Assembly (NCBI RefSeq): GCF_028747205.1
Contig: NZ_CP112880.1
Location: forward strand, 6,510,001-6,574,000
DNA from: Streptomyces sp. CA-278952
Lineage (GTDB): Bacteria; Actinomycetota; Actinomycetes; Streptomycetales; Streptomycetaceae
Direction: 5' to 3'
Length of the DNA: 64,000 bases
Below are positions 49,840-59,967 of this stretch, piece after piece (position 1 is the first letter of the stretch; every line of letters starts with the position of its first letter). Below the pieces are notes generated by a model. The model made no database searches and was not told the origin of the DNA. It saw only the letters and a program-made list of their open reading frames with translations. A program made the translations under genes and the position numbers.

Positions 49840-51633
49840 CTATCCTGCCGGGTCCTCCCCGGCCAGGTCGACAGCGGAGTTCACCAGTCCGATATGGCTG
49901 AAGGCCTGCGGGAAGTTCCCCAGCTGCCGCCCCGCCGCCACGTCGTACTCCTCGGCCAGCAGGCCCACGTCGTTGCGCAGCTCCAGCAGATGCTCGAACA
50001 GCTCCCGCGCCTCGTCCGGCCTGCCGATCCGCTGCAACGCGTCCACCAGCCAGAACGAGCAGGCGAGGAACGCCCCCTCGTCGCCCGGCAGTCCGTCCAC
50101 GGAGGCGCCCTGGGTGCCGTAGCGACGGACCAGCCCGTCGCTGCCCAGCTCGGCGCGGACCGCGTCCACCGTGCCGACCACCCGCGGGTCGTCCGGCGGC
50201 AGGAACCCGGTCCGCACGATGAGCAGCGTCGAGGCGTCCAGCTCCCGAGAACCGTAGGACTGGGTGAAGGTGTTCCGCTCGGGGTCGTACCCCTTCTCGC
50301 AGACCTCGGCGTGCACGGCGTCCCGCATCGCCCGCCAGCGGTCGGCGTCGCCGGGCAGTTCGGGATTCTCCTCCAGCGAGCGCACCGCCCGGTCGGCGGC
50401 GACCCAGGCCATCACCTTGGAGTGCACGAAGTGCCGCCGGGGGCCGCGGATCTCCCACAGCCCCTCGTCCGGCTCGCGCCAGGTCGACTCCAGGAAGCCG
50501 AGCAGGCTGAGCTGGAGGTTCCAGGCGTGCGGCTTGTCGTCGAGCCCGGCGACGCGGGCGAGCCGGAGCGCGTCGATGACCTCGCCGTACACATCGAGCT
50601 GACGCTGACGGACGGCCGCGTTACCGATGCGCACAGGCCGGGAGTGCTCGTAGCCGGCGAGCCAGGGCAGCTCCATCTCGGGCAGCCGCCGCTCGCCCGC
50701 CAGCCCGTACATGATCTGGAGGTCGGCCGGGTCCCCGGCGACGGCCCGCAGCAGCCAGTCCCGCCAGGCCTCCGCCTCCTCCAGATAGCCGGCCGAGACC
50801 AGCGCCCCGAGGGTCAGCGTGGCGTCCCGCAGCCAGCAGTAGCGGTAGTCCCAGTTCCGTACGCCGCCGATCTCCTCCGGCAGGGAGGTGGTCGGGGCCG
50901 CCACGATGCCGCCCGTCGGGCCGTACGTCAGTGCCTTCAGGGTGATCAGGGAGCGCAGCACGGCCTCGCGGTAGGGGCCTTCGTAGGTGCAGGCGTCGGT
51001 CCACTTCGCCCAGTCGTGGAGGGTGTGCTTCAGCGCCTTGCGCGGGTCGATCAGTTTCGGGCGCGGCGCGTGCGAGGGGTGCCAGGTCAGCACGAACGCC
51101 ACGCTCTCGCCCTCGGCGACGGTGAACGAGGAGCAGGTGCTGAACTGCTGGCCCCACGTCTTGACCGGCGGTTCGCTGCGCAGCCATACGGAGTCGGGGC
51201 CGGCGACCGCCACCCGGTGGCCGTGCGAACGCCGCACCCAGGGCACCACCGAACCGAAGTCGAAGCGCAGCCGCAGCACCGAACTCATGTCGACGGTGCC
51301 GCTGACGCCCTCGACGATCCGCATCAGGTCCGGCGACTTGTCGCGCTGCGGCATGAAGTCGATGACCTTCACCGTGCCGGTCCGCGTCTCCCAGTACGTC
51401 TCCAGGACCAGGGAGTCACCTGCGTACCCGCGCCGGGTGCAGGTGTCCGAGGTGTTGGCCCCCTGGGGCGCGATGCGCCAGTGGCCGTTCTCCTCGGTGC
51501 CGAGCAGGGCGGCGAAGCAGGCGCCGGAGTCGAAGCGTGGCAGGCAGAGCCAGTCGACGGAACCGTTCCTGCCGACGAGCGCGGCGGTCTGAAGATCGCC
51601 GATCAGTGCGTAGTCCTCGATGAGTGGGGTCAC
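49840..51633 (-). CDS. Glycoside hydrolase family 15 protein (trehalase/glucoamylase-like)
   Basis: This 597-residue cytosolic GH15 enzyme has the N-terminal beta-sandwich start IEDYALIGDLQTAALVGRNGSVDWLCLPRFDSGACFAALLG. An (alpha/alpha)6 barrel follows, with RNWDYRYCWLRDATLTLGAL, the family fingerprint. The catalytic acid is in DEGLWEIRG (about E400) and a second Glu lies near the end. Actinobacterial members of this length include trehalases and glucan 1,4-alpha-glucosidases, so substrate is not certain. It is probably co-transcribed with the downstream SDR. Confidence 0.88.
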   Translation of the reverse strand: MTPLIEDYALIGDLQTAALVGRNGSVDWLCLPRFDSGACFAALLGTEENGHWRIAPQGANTSDTCTRRGYAGDSLVLETYWETRTGTVKVIDFMPQRDKSPDLMRIVEGVSGTVDMSSVLRLRFDFGSVVPWVRRSHGHRVAVAGPDSVWLRSEPPVKTWGQQFSTCSSFTVAEGESVAFVLTWHPSHAPRPKLIDPRKALKHTLHDWAKWTDACTYEGPYREAVLRSLITLKALTYGPTGGIVAAPTTSLPEEIGGVRNWDYRYCWLRDATLTLGALVSAGYLEEAEAWRDWLLRAVAGDPADLQIMYGLAGERRLPEMELPWLAGYEHSRPVRIGNAAVRQRQLDVYGEVIDALRLARVAGLDDKPHAWNLQLSLLGFLESTWREPDEGLWEIRGPRRHFVHSKVMAWVAADRAVRSLEENPELPGDADRWRAMRDAVHAEVCEKGYDPERNTFTQSYGSRELDASTLLIVRTGFLPPDDPRVVGTVDAVRAELGSDGLVRRYGTQGASVDGLPGDEGAFLACSFWLVDALQRIGRPDEARELFEHLLELRNDVGLLAEEYDVAAGRQLGNFPQAFSHIGLVNSAVDLAGEDPAG

Positions 51634-51699
51634 GCCTGGCGTTTTCCCGAACCGGCCCTTTGGTAATCAGCCATCAGGCCCGAGGGTTCGCAGGAGACC

Positions 51700-52503
51700 T
51701 CAGGCGCTCGCCGGTTCGGGCTGTTCGGGGGCGTCGGCCGTCGCGTTCTCCGCCGCGGCCTGCTCGCGGTCGCGCTTCTCACGGCGTACGAGAACGATCC
51801 AGCCGACCGGGACGGCGGCGACGAACAGCCACCACTGGACGGCGTAGGCCATGTGCGGGCCGATCGAGCTGTCGTCGGGGGAGGCGATCTGCTCGGGCAG
51901 ATCACCCGTCGGCAGGGGGGCGGTCTGCTCGATGTATCCGCCGAGGACCGTCCGGGACAGCAGCTGGGACTGCTGGTCGCTGTTGATCAGCATCACCTGC
52001 CGGTCCGGCAGCCCCGCCAGGTCCTTGATGCCGCTGCTGCCGGTCGTCTCGTCCGCCTTGAGGCGGCCGGCGACGGTCACTTCGCCCCGGGGCGCGGGCG
52101 GCACGTCGGGGAAGGCGGTCTGGTCGGGCGCGGCCGGTACCCAGCCGCGGTTGACCAGGACGGTGCCGCCGCCCTTGAGGTCCAGCGGAGTCAGGACATG
52201 GACGCCGATGCGGTCGTCGTCCGAGGTCCGGCGGCGGACGACCACCTCGTGCTCGGTGTCGAAGGTCCCCGTCGCGGTGACCGCACGCCAGTAGTCCGAG
52301 CGCGGGACGGTGTGCCCGGGAGAGGTGAGCTCGGAGACCGGGACCGGCTCCGCGTCGAGGTTCCGCGAGATCAGCGCGTTCTGCTCGACCCGGTGTTCGT
52401 GCTTGTGGAACTGCCAGAAACCGAGCTCGATCATCGTCGGAATCAGCGCGAGGCCGAGCAGGGTGAGGATCACCCACTGCCGGGTCAACAGGAAGCGGTA
52501 CAC
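51700..52503 (-). CDS. SURF1-family protein
   Basis: This 267-residue protein has TM1 at about 10-28 (WVILTLLGLALIPTMIELGFWQ) and TM2 near 225-245. The periplasmic loop between them has DYWRAVTATGTFD, VHVLTPL and VLVNRGWVPA. SURF1 is an assembly factor of haem-copper cytochrome c oxidase. No cox genes are in the window. The GTG at 52503 gives MYRFLLT, the usual actinobacterial start; a TTG five codons upstream is in frame but unlikely. The C-terminal tail is acidic and Ala/Pro-rich. Confidence 0.88.
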   Translation of the reverse strand: MYRFLLTRQWVILTLLGLALIPTMIELGFWQFHKHEHRVEQNALISRNLDAEPVPVSELTSPGHTVPRSDYWRAVTATGTFDTEHEVVVRRRTSDDDRIGVHVLTPLDLKGGGTVLVNRGWVPAAPDQTAFPDVPPAPRGEVTVAGRLKADETTGSSGIKDLAGLPDRQVMLINSDQQSQLLSRTVLGGYIEQTAPLPTGDLPEQIASPDDSSIGPHMAYAVQWWLFVAAVPVGWIVLVRREKRDREQAAAENATADAPEQPEPASA

Positions 52504-52581
52504 CCCATGACCGTACAACCGGGGGCATGGGGTGCGGCACTCAGGGGTGGAGCCGGAGCGATCCGGCGGCGGTCCGTGCCG

Positions 52582-52815
52582 TCACACTTTGTCCACGATG
52601 CCCGCCTTTCCTTCGGCGCGGGCGCAGTGGGCGCCGCAGTACCAGTGCCCGTCGACCTCGACGCCCTGTCCGATCACCTGGACCCGGCAGTGCTCGCAGA
52701 TCGGCGCCATGCGGTGGATGGCGCAGGAGAAGCAGTCGAAGACGTGCACCGCGCCCTGCGCGTGCACCTCGAAGGACATGCCGTAGTCGTTTCCGCAAAC
52801 CTCACAACGTGCCAT
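52582..52815 (-). CDS. Small zinc-ribbon protein
   Basis: This 77-residue protein has four Cys-rich pairs: CEVCGN, CFSC, CEHC and YCGAHC. Histidines such as HCRV, GHWYC and FEVHAQGAVH are nearby, so it probably binds two zinc ions. It is cytosolic with no other domain. It lies between SURF1 and the exonuclease gene on the same strand. The ATG at 52815 gives MARCEVC; the upstream 10 codons are rejected. Function is unknown; such proteins often bind nucleic acid or other proteins. Confidence 0.82.
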   Translation of the reverse strand: MARCEVCGNDYGMSFEVHAQGAVHVFDCFSCAIHRMAPICEHCRVQVIGQGVEVDGHWYCGAHCARAEGKAGIVDKV

Positions 52816-52879
52816 GCGCCACAGGGTGGGACGCCCGGCGGTCACGGGGCGAGCGGCTGCCGGGCGAGTCGCGCCCGGT

Positions 52880-53896
52880 TCACTCCGATGACGGTGCGGG
52901 GGCCTGGTGCGGCAGGGTCGCCCCCGGAGACGGTTCGGCGGGGGCGACGTCGCGCAGCAGATGGGTGAAGGCGCTCTCCTCCAGGATCGGCGTCCCGAAG
53001 GTCTTCGCCTTCTGCGTCTTGGAGGTGGCGGCGTCGGGGTCGTTGGTCACCAGCAGACTGGTCAGCCGCGACACACTGGTCGCCACGTGCAGGCCGGCCT
53101 CCACCGCCCGGTCCTCCAGTAGCTCCCGGTCGATCGAGGTGTCCCCGGAGAAGGCCACCCGCATCCCCTGCTGGAGCGGCTTCTCCTTCTCGTACCGCCC
53201 CGGATTGGGATACGGGCAGGCCGGCCGCTTACGCGAGGGCCGCCAGCTGTTCTGCTGCCGGGAGGGCTGATAGCCGACACGCGGGGTGACGGGTGAGTCG
53301 GACCACTCGGTCAGCGGACGGCACTCCAGCAACGGCAGCCGCACCCCGCCCCGGGCGGCGGCGTGCAGGCTCGGCCGGAACGCCTCGGCCAGCACCCGGG
53401 CGTCGTCCAGGGCGTGGTGGGCCTGCTGCTGTACGACGCCGAAGTGCGCGGCGAGGGAGGCCAGCTTGTGGTTGGGCAGCGGCAGCCGCAACTCCTTGGC
53501 CAGCGCGATCGTGCACAGCCGGTGCTCGACGGGGGCGATCACCGCCGCACGCGCGTACTCGCGGGCGATCATCGACCAGTCGAACGCCGCGTTGTGCGCG
53601 ACGAGCACCCGGTCCTTGAGCCGCTCCGACAGCTCGGCGGCCACGTCGGGGAAGAGCGGCGCGCCTTCGAGTACGTCGCTCGTCAGCCCGTGGATCCAGA
53701 CGGGCCCGGGGTCCCGCTCCGGGTTGACCAGCGTGTACCAGTGGTCCTCGACATTGCCCAGGGCGTCCAGCCGGTAGACGGCGGCGGAGATTATCCGGTC
53801 GTCGCGGGCGAGTCCGGTGGTCTCCACGTCGACGACCGCGTACCCCTGGGGGTAGGCGGTCGGCCATGGTGCGGCTGTCTGGCGGTCGTCGAGCAT
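52880..53896 (-). CDS. DEDDh-family 3'-5' exonuclease with BRCT domain
   Basis: This 338-residue protein has an N-terminal DnaQ-like exonuclease (about 18-185). Motif I is VVDVETTG, motif II is VLVAHNAAFDWSMI and motif III is HHALDDARVLAEAF, so all DEDDh residues are present. A basic linker leads to a C-terminal BRCT domain (about 225-310, with GMRVAFSGDTSIDRELLEDRAVEAGL and TSLLVTNDP). The combination resembles DNA polymerase III epsilon-like repair exonucleases found across Streptomyces. It starts 69 nt after the NACHT gene stop, on the same strand. Confidence 0.9.
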   Translation of the reverse strand: MLDDRQTAAPWPTAYPQGYAVVDVETTGLARDDRIISAAVYRLDALGNVEDHWYTLVNPERDPGPVWIHGLTSDVLEGAPLFPDVAAELSERLKDRVLVAHNAAFDWSMIAREYARAAVIAPVEHRLCTIALAKELRLPLPNHKLASLAAHFGVVQQQAHHALDDARVLAEAFRPSLHAAARGGVRLPLLECRPLTEWSDSPVTPRVGYQPSRQQNSWRPSRKRPACPYPNPGRYEKEKPLQQGMRVAFSGDTSIDRELLEDRAVEAGLHVATSVSRLTSLLVTNDPDAATSKTQKAKTFGTPILEESAFTHLLRDVAPAEPSPGATLPHQAPAPSSE

Positions 53897-53965
53897 GGTC
53901 ACAGAGAATACGGGCCGCGACTGACAGTTCCCTATTCGGCTGTCGCCGGTGAGGTGGGCGGGCGG

Positions 53966-56900
53966 TCAGGTGAGGCGGAGAATCCGTTCGGGCGGGAAGA
54001 GTTCGGCGCCGGTGACGTGGGTGTTGTGGCCCAGTCGGATCGTCAGGTCCTCGCGGGGAGCGAGGGGGGCGAGATCGAAGGGCACGTCGCCGTAGAGCCC
54101 CAGCGACTCCAGGGAGGGCAGATCGGCCAGGGGGCTGAGGTCACAGGGCGGGTCGCTGGGGAGGAGCATGAGCTCCCGCAGCTCGACGAGCGGGGCCGTC
54201 AGGCGCAGGTCCGGCCCGGGAATCTGCACGAGGCGCAGACTCCGCAGACCGTGCAGGGCCGGCATGAGGCTGAGCTGGCGGAGATGGCTGGTGCCGTACA
54301 GGGCCAGCACCCGCAGGCTCGTCCAGAGCTCCAGGCCCTCCAGGTTCAGATAACGGGTCTCCCTCATCAGGTCGAGCTCGGTCACCTGTTCGCAGACCGG
54401 GAGTTCGCCGATGCTCTCGAGGAGAAAGGGATGGCCGAGAGCCAGATAGCGCAGGCCCGGCAGGTCCGCCAGGGGCCGGGGGTCGAGCGACGGATGGAGT
54501 TCGACGAGCGAGAGCCACTCCAGCCGCGGTCCGACGAGCGGCTCGATGGTCCGGATCTGCGGACAGCGGCTCAGCCCGACCTCCCGCAGCGCCGGCATGG
54601 CGGCCAGCGCCGTCACGTCCGCGATCCGGCTGTTGCCGTAGACGAAGACCCGTTCCACCTCCGGCGAGGAGGTCACGAGCGACAGATCCTGGTGATCACC
54701 CGTCAGGTGCACGTTGCGCAGCCGCGGGACGAGGCGCAGCGCGGAGAGCTGGGCGGCGGTCCTGACCGCCGCGTATTCGTCGGTCCAGTCCCGGACGGCC
54801 ATCACCTCGCGGGCGTAGGTCTCCGCGTCGAACTGCTCCCAGGCCAAGGACAGGGCGTTCGCGACCCGGCTCCGCTCGTCGTCCCGGAACTGCTTCACCA
54901 GCTCGTACGCCGTCTCGCTGCCCACCGCCGCGGCCGTGCGTACCACCGCAGCCGCTTCCGCCCCGGTCAGGTCGTCGATCATCGACGACAGCAGCTCCAA
55001 CGCCAGATCGCCCACCTTGGCCAGCTCGTCGATGCTCTTCTGGCCGTCCGGCGGCAGCAGCTGCCCGGTCCGGGCCTCCACCTCCATCCGGATCTCCGGG
55101 TCCAGCTCCGGCGAGTGGGCCAGACTCCCCGCGGCGAGCAGGACCAACCGGTGACCGTGGACCGGCTCCGCGTCCGCCCGCTCCAGCAGGGACCACAGCA
55201 GCGACGCCCGCTCGTCCGGCCGCGCGTGCCCCACCGCCATCTGGACCACGTCGTCCCACTGGTCCTCGTGGGCGTGGTGGACCAGGACGCCGAAGTCACG
55301 GGCCTCCACCGCGGCCTTCGCGCCCAGGTAGTCCTGGAACGTGCGGTGCACGAACCCCACCGCGCCCGCCGCGGGTTCACGCAGCAGGCCGCTGCGGTTG
55401 AGAAGGTGCGCGAAGACCTGGCCGGGTGTGCCCCGGACCTGGGACATGGCCCGCATCCAGTCGGCGACCAGAGAGACCGCCTCGTCCTGCCGGGCCTCGA
55501 CCAGGCCGTTGCGGATCAGCCAGTACGCGAGCCGTTGCAGCAGAGCCGTCTGCTCCTCGCGGGTCAGGTCGACGCCCTCCACCCCGATGATCTCGCGCTC
55601 GGTGTCGCGCCGGACCAGCAGCATGTCCAGCGCCGCGTCGTACAACTCCTTGCGTGCCCGGGGCAGCTGCATCCGGCGGTCCCGGTTCAGCGCGCAGAGC
55701 AGGGCGCACATCAGCGGGTTCGTCGCGAGCAGCCCCAGGTCCCTGCGTGTCCCGACCGCGCGGCGCAGGGCCTTCTCGTACGGGTCCAGCTCGTCGCGTT
55801 CCTCATCCGACCGGCACTCCGAGCGGGCCGCCCGGTGCCAGTGCTCGATGAAGGCGCGGACGTCCTCCTGGCCCATCGCCAGCAGGGTGTGCGGTGCGAA
55901 ACCGGAGCCGGACAGCCAGGTCTCGGGCACCGCCGAGGGGCGGGTCGTCACCACGTACCTGGCCCGGGGGTAGGCGGCGATCAGGTCCTTCAGCCAGCGT
56001 TCCGTGCGCTTGCGCAGCCGGTCCGGAATCTCGTCGACCCCGTCCACCAGGACCAGCGCCCGGCCCTGCAGGAGCAGCCGGTCCGCCCAGCCGGCCGGGG
56101 CCGCGCCGTGCAGCGGAACGCCGGCCGCGCGCAGGAATTCCGCCGGGGCGGGCAGCGCGTCGAGGGCCGTGAAGGCGCGCAGGCGCAGGACGAAGGGGAC
56201 GCACCGGTTCCAGTCCGCCAGCTCGCCGCCGAACGTCTGCCGCGCGGCGTTCAGCGCCAGCCACTGCACCAGCGTGCTCTTGCCGGAACCGGCCGGGCCG
56301 CGCAGCAGCAGCCGGTCCCACTCGCCGAGGGCCTGCTCGATGCCGATCGCGGTCCGGACCGGCTGTCCCAGACCGTCCCTGCCGTCAACCTCGTAGCCGC
56401 TGACCGAGAGGCTGAGGTAGGCCGTCTCCAGCGGCCATTCGCTCGCCGACCTGCCGAGCGTCAGCCCGAACAGCCCCATCCGGCTGTTGGCGTTCGCCAC
56501 GAACTGCGCGTACCGCCCCTCGAACTCCAGGTCCGCCGCGTCCGGGCGCGGCCCGACCCGGTCCCGTACCTCCTCCACCAGCTCCCGTGTCCGGCCCGTC
56601 GCGCGGACCTGCTCCACCGCCGCCCGGGCCGCGAACGACGGGTGCGCGGTCAACTGCTCCACCAGCTGCGCGCAGCAGCGGCCGAGCAGGTCCTCGTACA
56701 GGTCGACGGCCCGCGCGGAGAGCCCGGCGGCGGGGGCCGACAGCTCGGCGCGCAGCCGCTCGGGGTCCAGTTCCAGGGCGAACAGCCGCTTGGCGTCCGG
56801 CTCGCCCGCAGCCGCGAACGTGTCCTGTACGGAGGTGAGCGCGGCCAGCCGCTCGTGCTCGGGGAGGTCGGGGAAGGCGTCGGCCAGGCGGCCCGCGAGC

Positions 56901-57055
56901 ACCTTGGCCAGCCGGTCCGGCTTCGCGGGGCGGGGGAGGGGACGCACCGGTTCCGGGACCAGGCCCGCGCCCGGCCTGGGGGTCAGCAGCGCCTTGGCTG
57001 CCGCGCCCACCACCGTCGTGGCCAGCCGTAACAGGGCAACTTCCGTACCGGACAC
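53966..57055 (-). CDS. NACHT-domain STAND ATPase with leucine-rich C-terminus
   Basis: This 1029-residue bacterial NLR-like protein has an N-terminal helical region (about 1-220) without an obvious nuclease or protease effector. The NACHT ATPase (about 240-560) has Walker A GPAGSGKST (K259), Walker B VLVDGVDEIP (D338, D341, E342) and sensor VVTTRPS. The winged-helix end has FVHRTFQDYLGAKA (H570), and helical repeats follow. From about 775 to the end there is a leucine-rich repeat stretch (LPGLRYLALGH, LRVLALYGTSHL, LESLGLYGD). Several bacterial NACHT proteins defend against phage; role here is inferred. The GTG at 57055 follows GGGAGGA by 7 nt. Confidence 0.9.
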   Translation of the reverse strand: MSGTEVALLRLATTVVGAAAKALLTPRPGAGLVPEPVRPLPRPAKPDRLAKVLAGRLADAFPDLPEHERLAALTSVQDTFAAAGEPDAKRLFALELDPERLRAELSAPAAGLSARAVDLYEDLLGRCCAQLVEQLTAHPSFAARAAVEQVRATGRTRELVEEVRDRVGPRPDAADLEFEGRYAQFVANANSRMGLFGLTLGRSASEWPLETAYLSLSVSGYEVDGRDGLGQPVRTAIGIEQALGEWDRLLLRGPAGSGKSTLVQWLALNAARQTFGGELADWNRCVPFVLRLRAFTALDALPAPAEFLRAAGVPLHGAAPAGWADRLLLQGRALVLVDGVDEIPDRLRKRTERWLKDLIAAYPRARYVVTTRPSAVPETWLSGSGFAPHTLLAMGQEDVRAFIEHWHRAARSECRSDEERDELDPYEKALRRAVGTRRDLGLLATNPLMCALLCALNRDRRMQLPRARKELYDAALDMLLVRRDTEREIIGVEGVDLTREEQTALLQRLAYWLIRNGLVEARQDEAVSLVADWMRAMSQVRGTPGQVFAHLLNRSGLLREPAAGAVGFVHRTFQDYLGAKAAVEARDFGVLVHHAHEDQWDDVVQMAVGHARPDERASLLWSLLERADAEPVHGHRLVLLAAGSLAHSPELDPEIRMEVEARTGQLLPPDGQKSIDELAKVGDLALELLSSMIDDLTGAEAAAVVRTAAAVGSETAYELVKQFRDDERSRVANALSLAWEQFDAETYAREVMAVRDWTDEYAAVRTAAQLSALRLVPRLRNVHLTGDHQDLSLVTSSPEVERVFVYGNSRIADVTALAAMPALREVGLSRCPQIRTIEPLVGPRLEWLSLVELHPSLDPRPLADLPGLRYLALGHPFLLESIGELPVCEQVTELDLMRETRYLNLEGLELWTSLRVLALYGTSHLRQLSLMPALHGLRSLRLVQIPGPDLRLTAPLVELRELMLLPSDPPCDLSPLADLPSLESLGLYGDVPFDLAPLAPREDLTIRLGHNTHVTGAELFPPERILRLT

Positions 57056-57200
57056 GTGTGTTTCCTCCCAAGAGGCCTGTAGCGGAATCCTACGGCGCGG
57101 GCGACTGGCGGAAAGTGCCAAAGACTGCTGACACCAGGTCTCGCATACTTGTCGGTAACAACGTCTAGCCCTCGCCGACCCGCGGCCCTACGGTGCTCGC

Positions 57201-58108
<908 letters not shown>

Positions 58109-58112
<4 letters not shown>

Positions 58113-58816
58113 GCGCCACCGACTCCCGCCCCGCGCGCACCCGCGGAGCCGAGCGCTTCGCCCGCCCCGTGCTCCTCGCCTTCCTCCTCGCCGCCGCGGT
58201 GGACCTGGCCGGGCTCCTCGCCGGGGCCGAGACGCTCCACCTGGTCGCCAAGCCGCTGCTGATGCCGCTGCTCGCCGGATACGCGGCACTCCGCGGCGGA
58301 CCCCGGCCACTCGTCGCGGCCCTGCTGTTCGGATGGGGCGGTGACGTCTTCCTGCTCGCCGACAACGACCTGGCCTTCCTCGTCGGCATGGGCTCCTTCG
58401 CCGTCGGCCATGTCTGCTACCTGACGCTGTTCGGCCGCGACCGGGCCCGTGCGCCGCTGGCCACGGGGGCCGGATACGCCCTCGTCCTGGTCGTCTTCCT
58501 CGTGCTGATCTGGCCGGACCTCCCGGCGGACCTGCGTATCCCGCTGACCGGCTACAGCCTGCTGCTCACCGCCACGGCCTGGCGGGCCGGCGTGCTCGGC
58601 CCGTACGCGGCGGCCGGCGGGGCGCTCTTCCTGCTCTCCGACGCCCTCATCGCCACCGGCATCGCCACCTGGCCGCAGGCGCCCGCCCCCGACTTCTGGG
58701 TCATGATCACCTACATCGCCGCCCAGGCGCTGCTGACCCTCGGGGCGCTCACGGCTCCCCCGGCCGGCGGAACCGGGCGAACCGGGGCGTACCGTGAACG
58801 GGGTACCAGCGTCTGA
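58109..58816 (+). CDS. YhhN family protein (lysoplasmalogenase-like)
   Basis: This 235-residue membrane protein has about eight hydrophobic segments. The YhhN features are AKPLLMPLLAGYA, the catalytic-type FGWGGDVFLL and DALIATGIATW-like segments near the end (LFLLSDALIA). The animal TMEM86 homologue is a lysoplasmalogenase that cleaves vinyl ether bonds. The GTG start overlaps the hydroxylase stop, so the two are one operon. It ends 22 nt before the ATG of the alcohol dehydrogenase gene. Confidence 0.88.
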
Positions 58817-58838
58817 GACCGGCAAGGACCCCGAACGT

Positions 58839-59897
58839 ATGCGCGCCACCGTCATCCACGCCCCCCACGACATCCGGGTGCGGGAGGTGCCCGACCCGGC
58901 GATCCAGCAGCCCACCGACGTGGTGCTCCGGGTCCTGCGGGCCTGCATCTGCGGCAGCGATCTGTGGGCCTACCGGGGCGAGTCGGCCCGGCGGTCCGGT
59001 CAGCGCATCGGCCACGAATTCCTCGGCGTCGTCGAGGAGGCGGGGTCCGGCGTCAACGGGTTCGCCGTGGGGGATCTGGCCGTCGCCCCGTTCGTCTGGT
59101 CCGACGGCACCTGCACCTACTGTGCCGAGGGCCTCACCACCTCCTGCCCCGAGGGCGGCTTCTGGGGATCGGTCGGCCCGGACGGCGCGCAGTCGGACGG
59201 CGGCCAGGGCGAAGCCGTCCGCGTCCCCCACGCCGACGGCACCCTGGTCAAGCTCCCGGCCGCCGCCGCGTCCGACGACCGCCTGCTCACCGCCCTGCTG
59301 GCGCTCTCCGACGTCCTGGGCACCGGCCACCACGCCGCCGTCGGAGCGGGCGTCGGGCCGGGCAGCACCGTCGCGGTCGTCGGTGACGGCGCGGTCGGTC
59401 TGTGCGGGGTGCTCGCCGCCGAGCGGCTCGGCGCGGAGCGCGTCATCGCGCTCGGCCGCCACCCCGCGCGCACCGACATCGCCCGCCGCTTCGGCGCGAC
59501 CGACGTGGTCGCCGAACGCGGCGAGGCCGCCCTCGCCGCCGTCCGCGAACTGACCCGCGGCGAGGGCGTGCACAGCGTCATCGAGGCCGTCGGCACCGAG
59601 CAGTCGATGCGCACCGCCCTCGGCATCGTCCGCGACGGCGGCTCCATCGGCTACGTGGGCGTCCCGCACGGCAGCGCCACCGGCGTGGACCTCGGCGTCA
59701 TGTTCGGCCGGAACATCGCCCTGCGCGGCGGCGTCGCCCCCGTACGCCGGTACATACCGGAGCTGCTCCCCGATGTGCTGGACGGCACGATCGACCCGTC
59801 GCCCGTCTTCGACCGGTCCATCGGCCTGGACGAAGTGCCGCTCGGCTACAAGGAGATGGACGAGCGGACCGCGTTGAAGGTGCTCATCACGCCGTAG
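58839..59897 (+). CDS. Zinc-dependent alcohol dehydrogenase (MDR superfamily)
   Basis: This 352-residue medium-chain dehydrogenase has the catalytic zinc ligands CGSDLWAY (Cys) and GHEFLGVVEEAG (His-Glu). The structural-zinc loop is partly present (CTYCAEGLTTSC), and the Rossmann motif is GDGAVGLCGV. Oddly, the structural loop has only three of the usual four cysteines. The ATG at 58839 follows AAGGA at 10 nt; 15 upstream codons are open and overlap the YhhN gene. Substrate is unknown. A large terminator follows. Confidence 0.88.
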   Translation: MRATVIHAPHDIRVREVPDPAIQQPTDVVLRVLRACICGSDLWAYRGESARRSGQRIGHEFLGVVEEAGSGVNGFAVGDLAVAPFVWSDGTCTYCAEGLTTSCPEGGFWGSVGPDGAQSDGGQGEAVRVPHADGTLVKLPAAAASDDRLLTALLALSDVLGTGHHAAVGAGVGPGSTVAVVGDGAVGLCGVLAAERLGAERVIALGRHPARTDIARRFGATDVVAERGEAALAAVRELTRGEGVHSVIEAVGTEQSMRTALGIVRDGGSIGYVGVPHGSATGVDLGVMFGRNIALRGGVAPVRRYIPELLPDVLDGTIDPSPVFDRSIGLDEVPLGYKEMDERTALKVLITP

Positions 59898-59907
59898 GGC
59901 CCGACGC

Positions 59908-59951
59908 GGGGCGAGGGCCCGGGGAGAACGTCCTCCCCGGGCCCTCGCCCC
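59908..59951. terminator. Bidirectional terminator between the alcohol dehydrogenase and subtilase genes
   Basis: Perfect 19-bp arms beginning GGGGCGAGGGCC close a 6-nt loop (AACGTC). It lies 11 nt after the dehydrogenase stop and 17 nt before the convergent subtilase stop, so it ends both. Confidence 0.92.
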
Positions 59952-59967
59952 TTGCTCGGTCACGTGC

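Noticed and set aside
53363..57031. A 1222-codon open frame on the + strand opposite the NACHT gene
   Set aside because: It is a mirror frame typical of GC-rich DNA. The composition is Arg/Gln/Pro/Leu-rich without any domain, while the minus-strand frame has clear NACHT and LRR motifs and a good ribosome-binding site.
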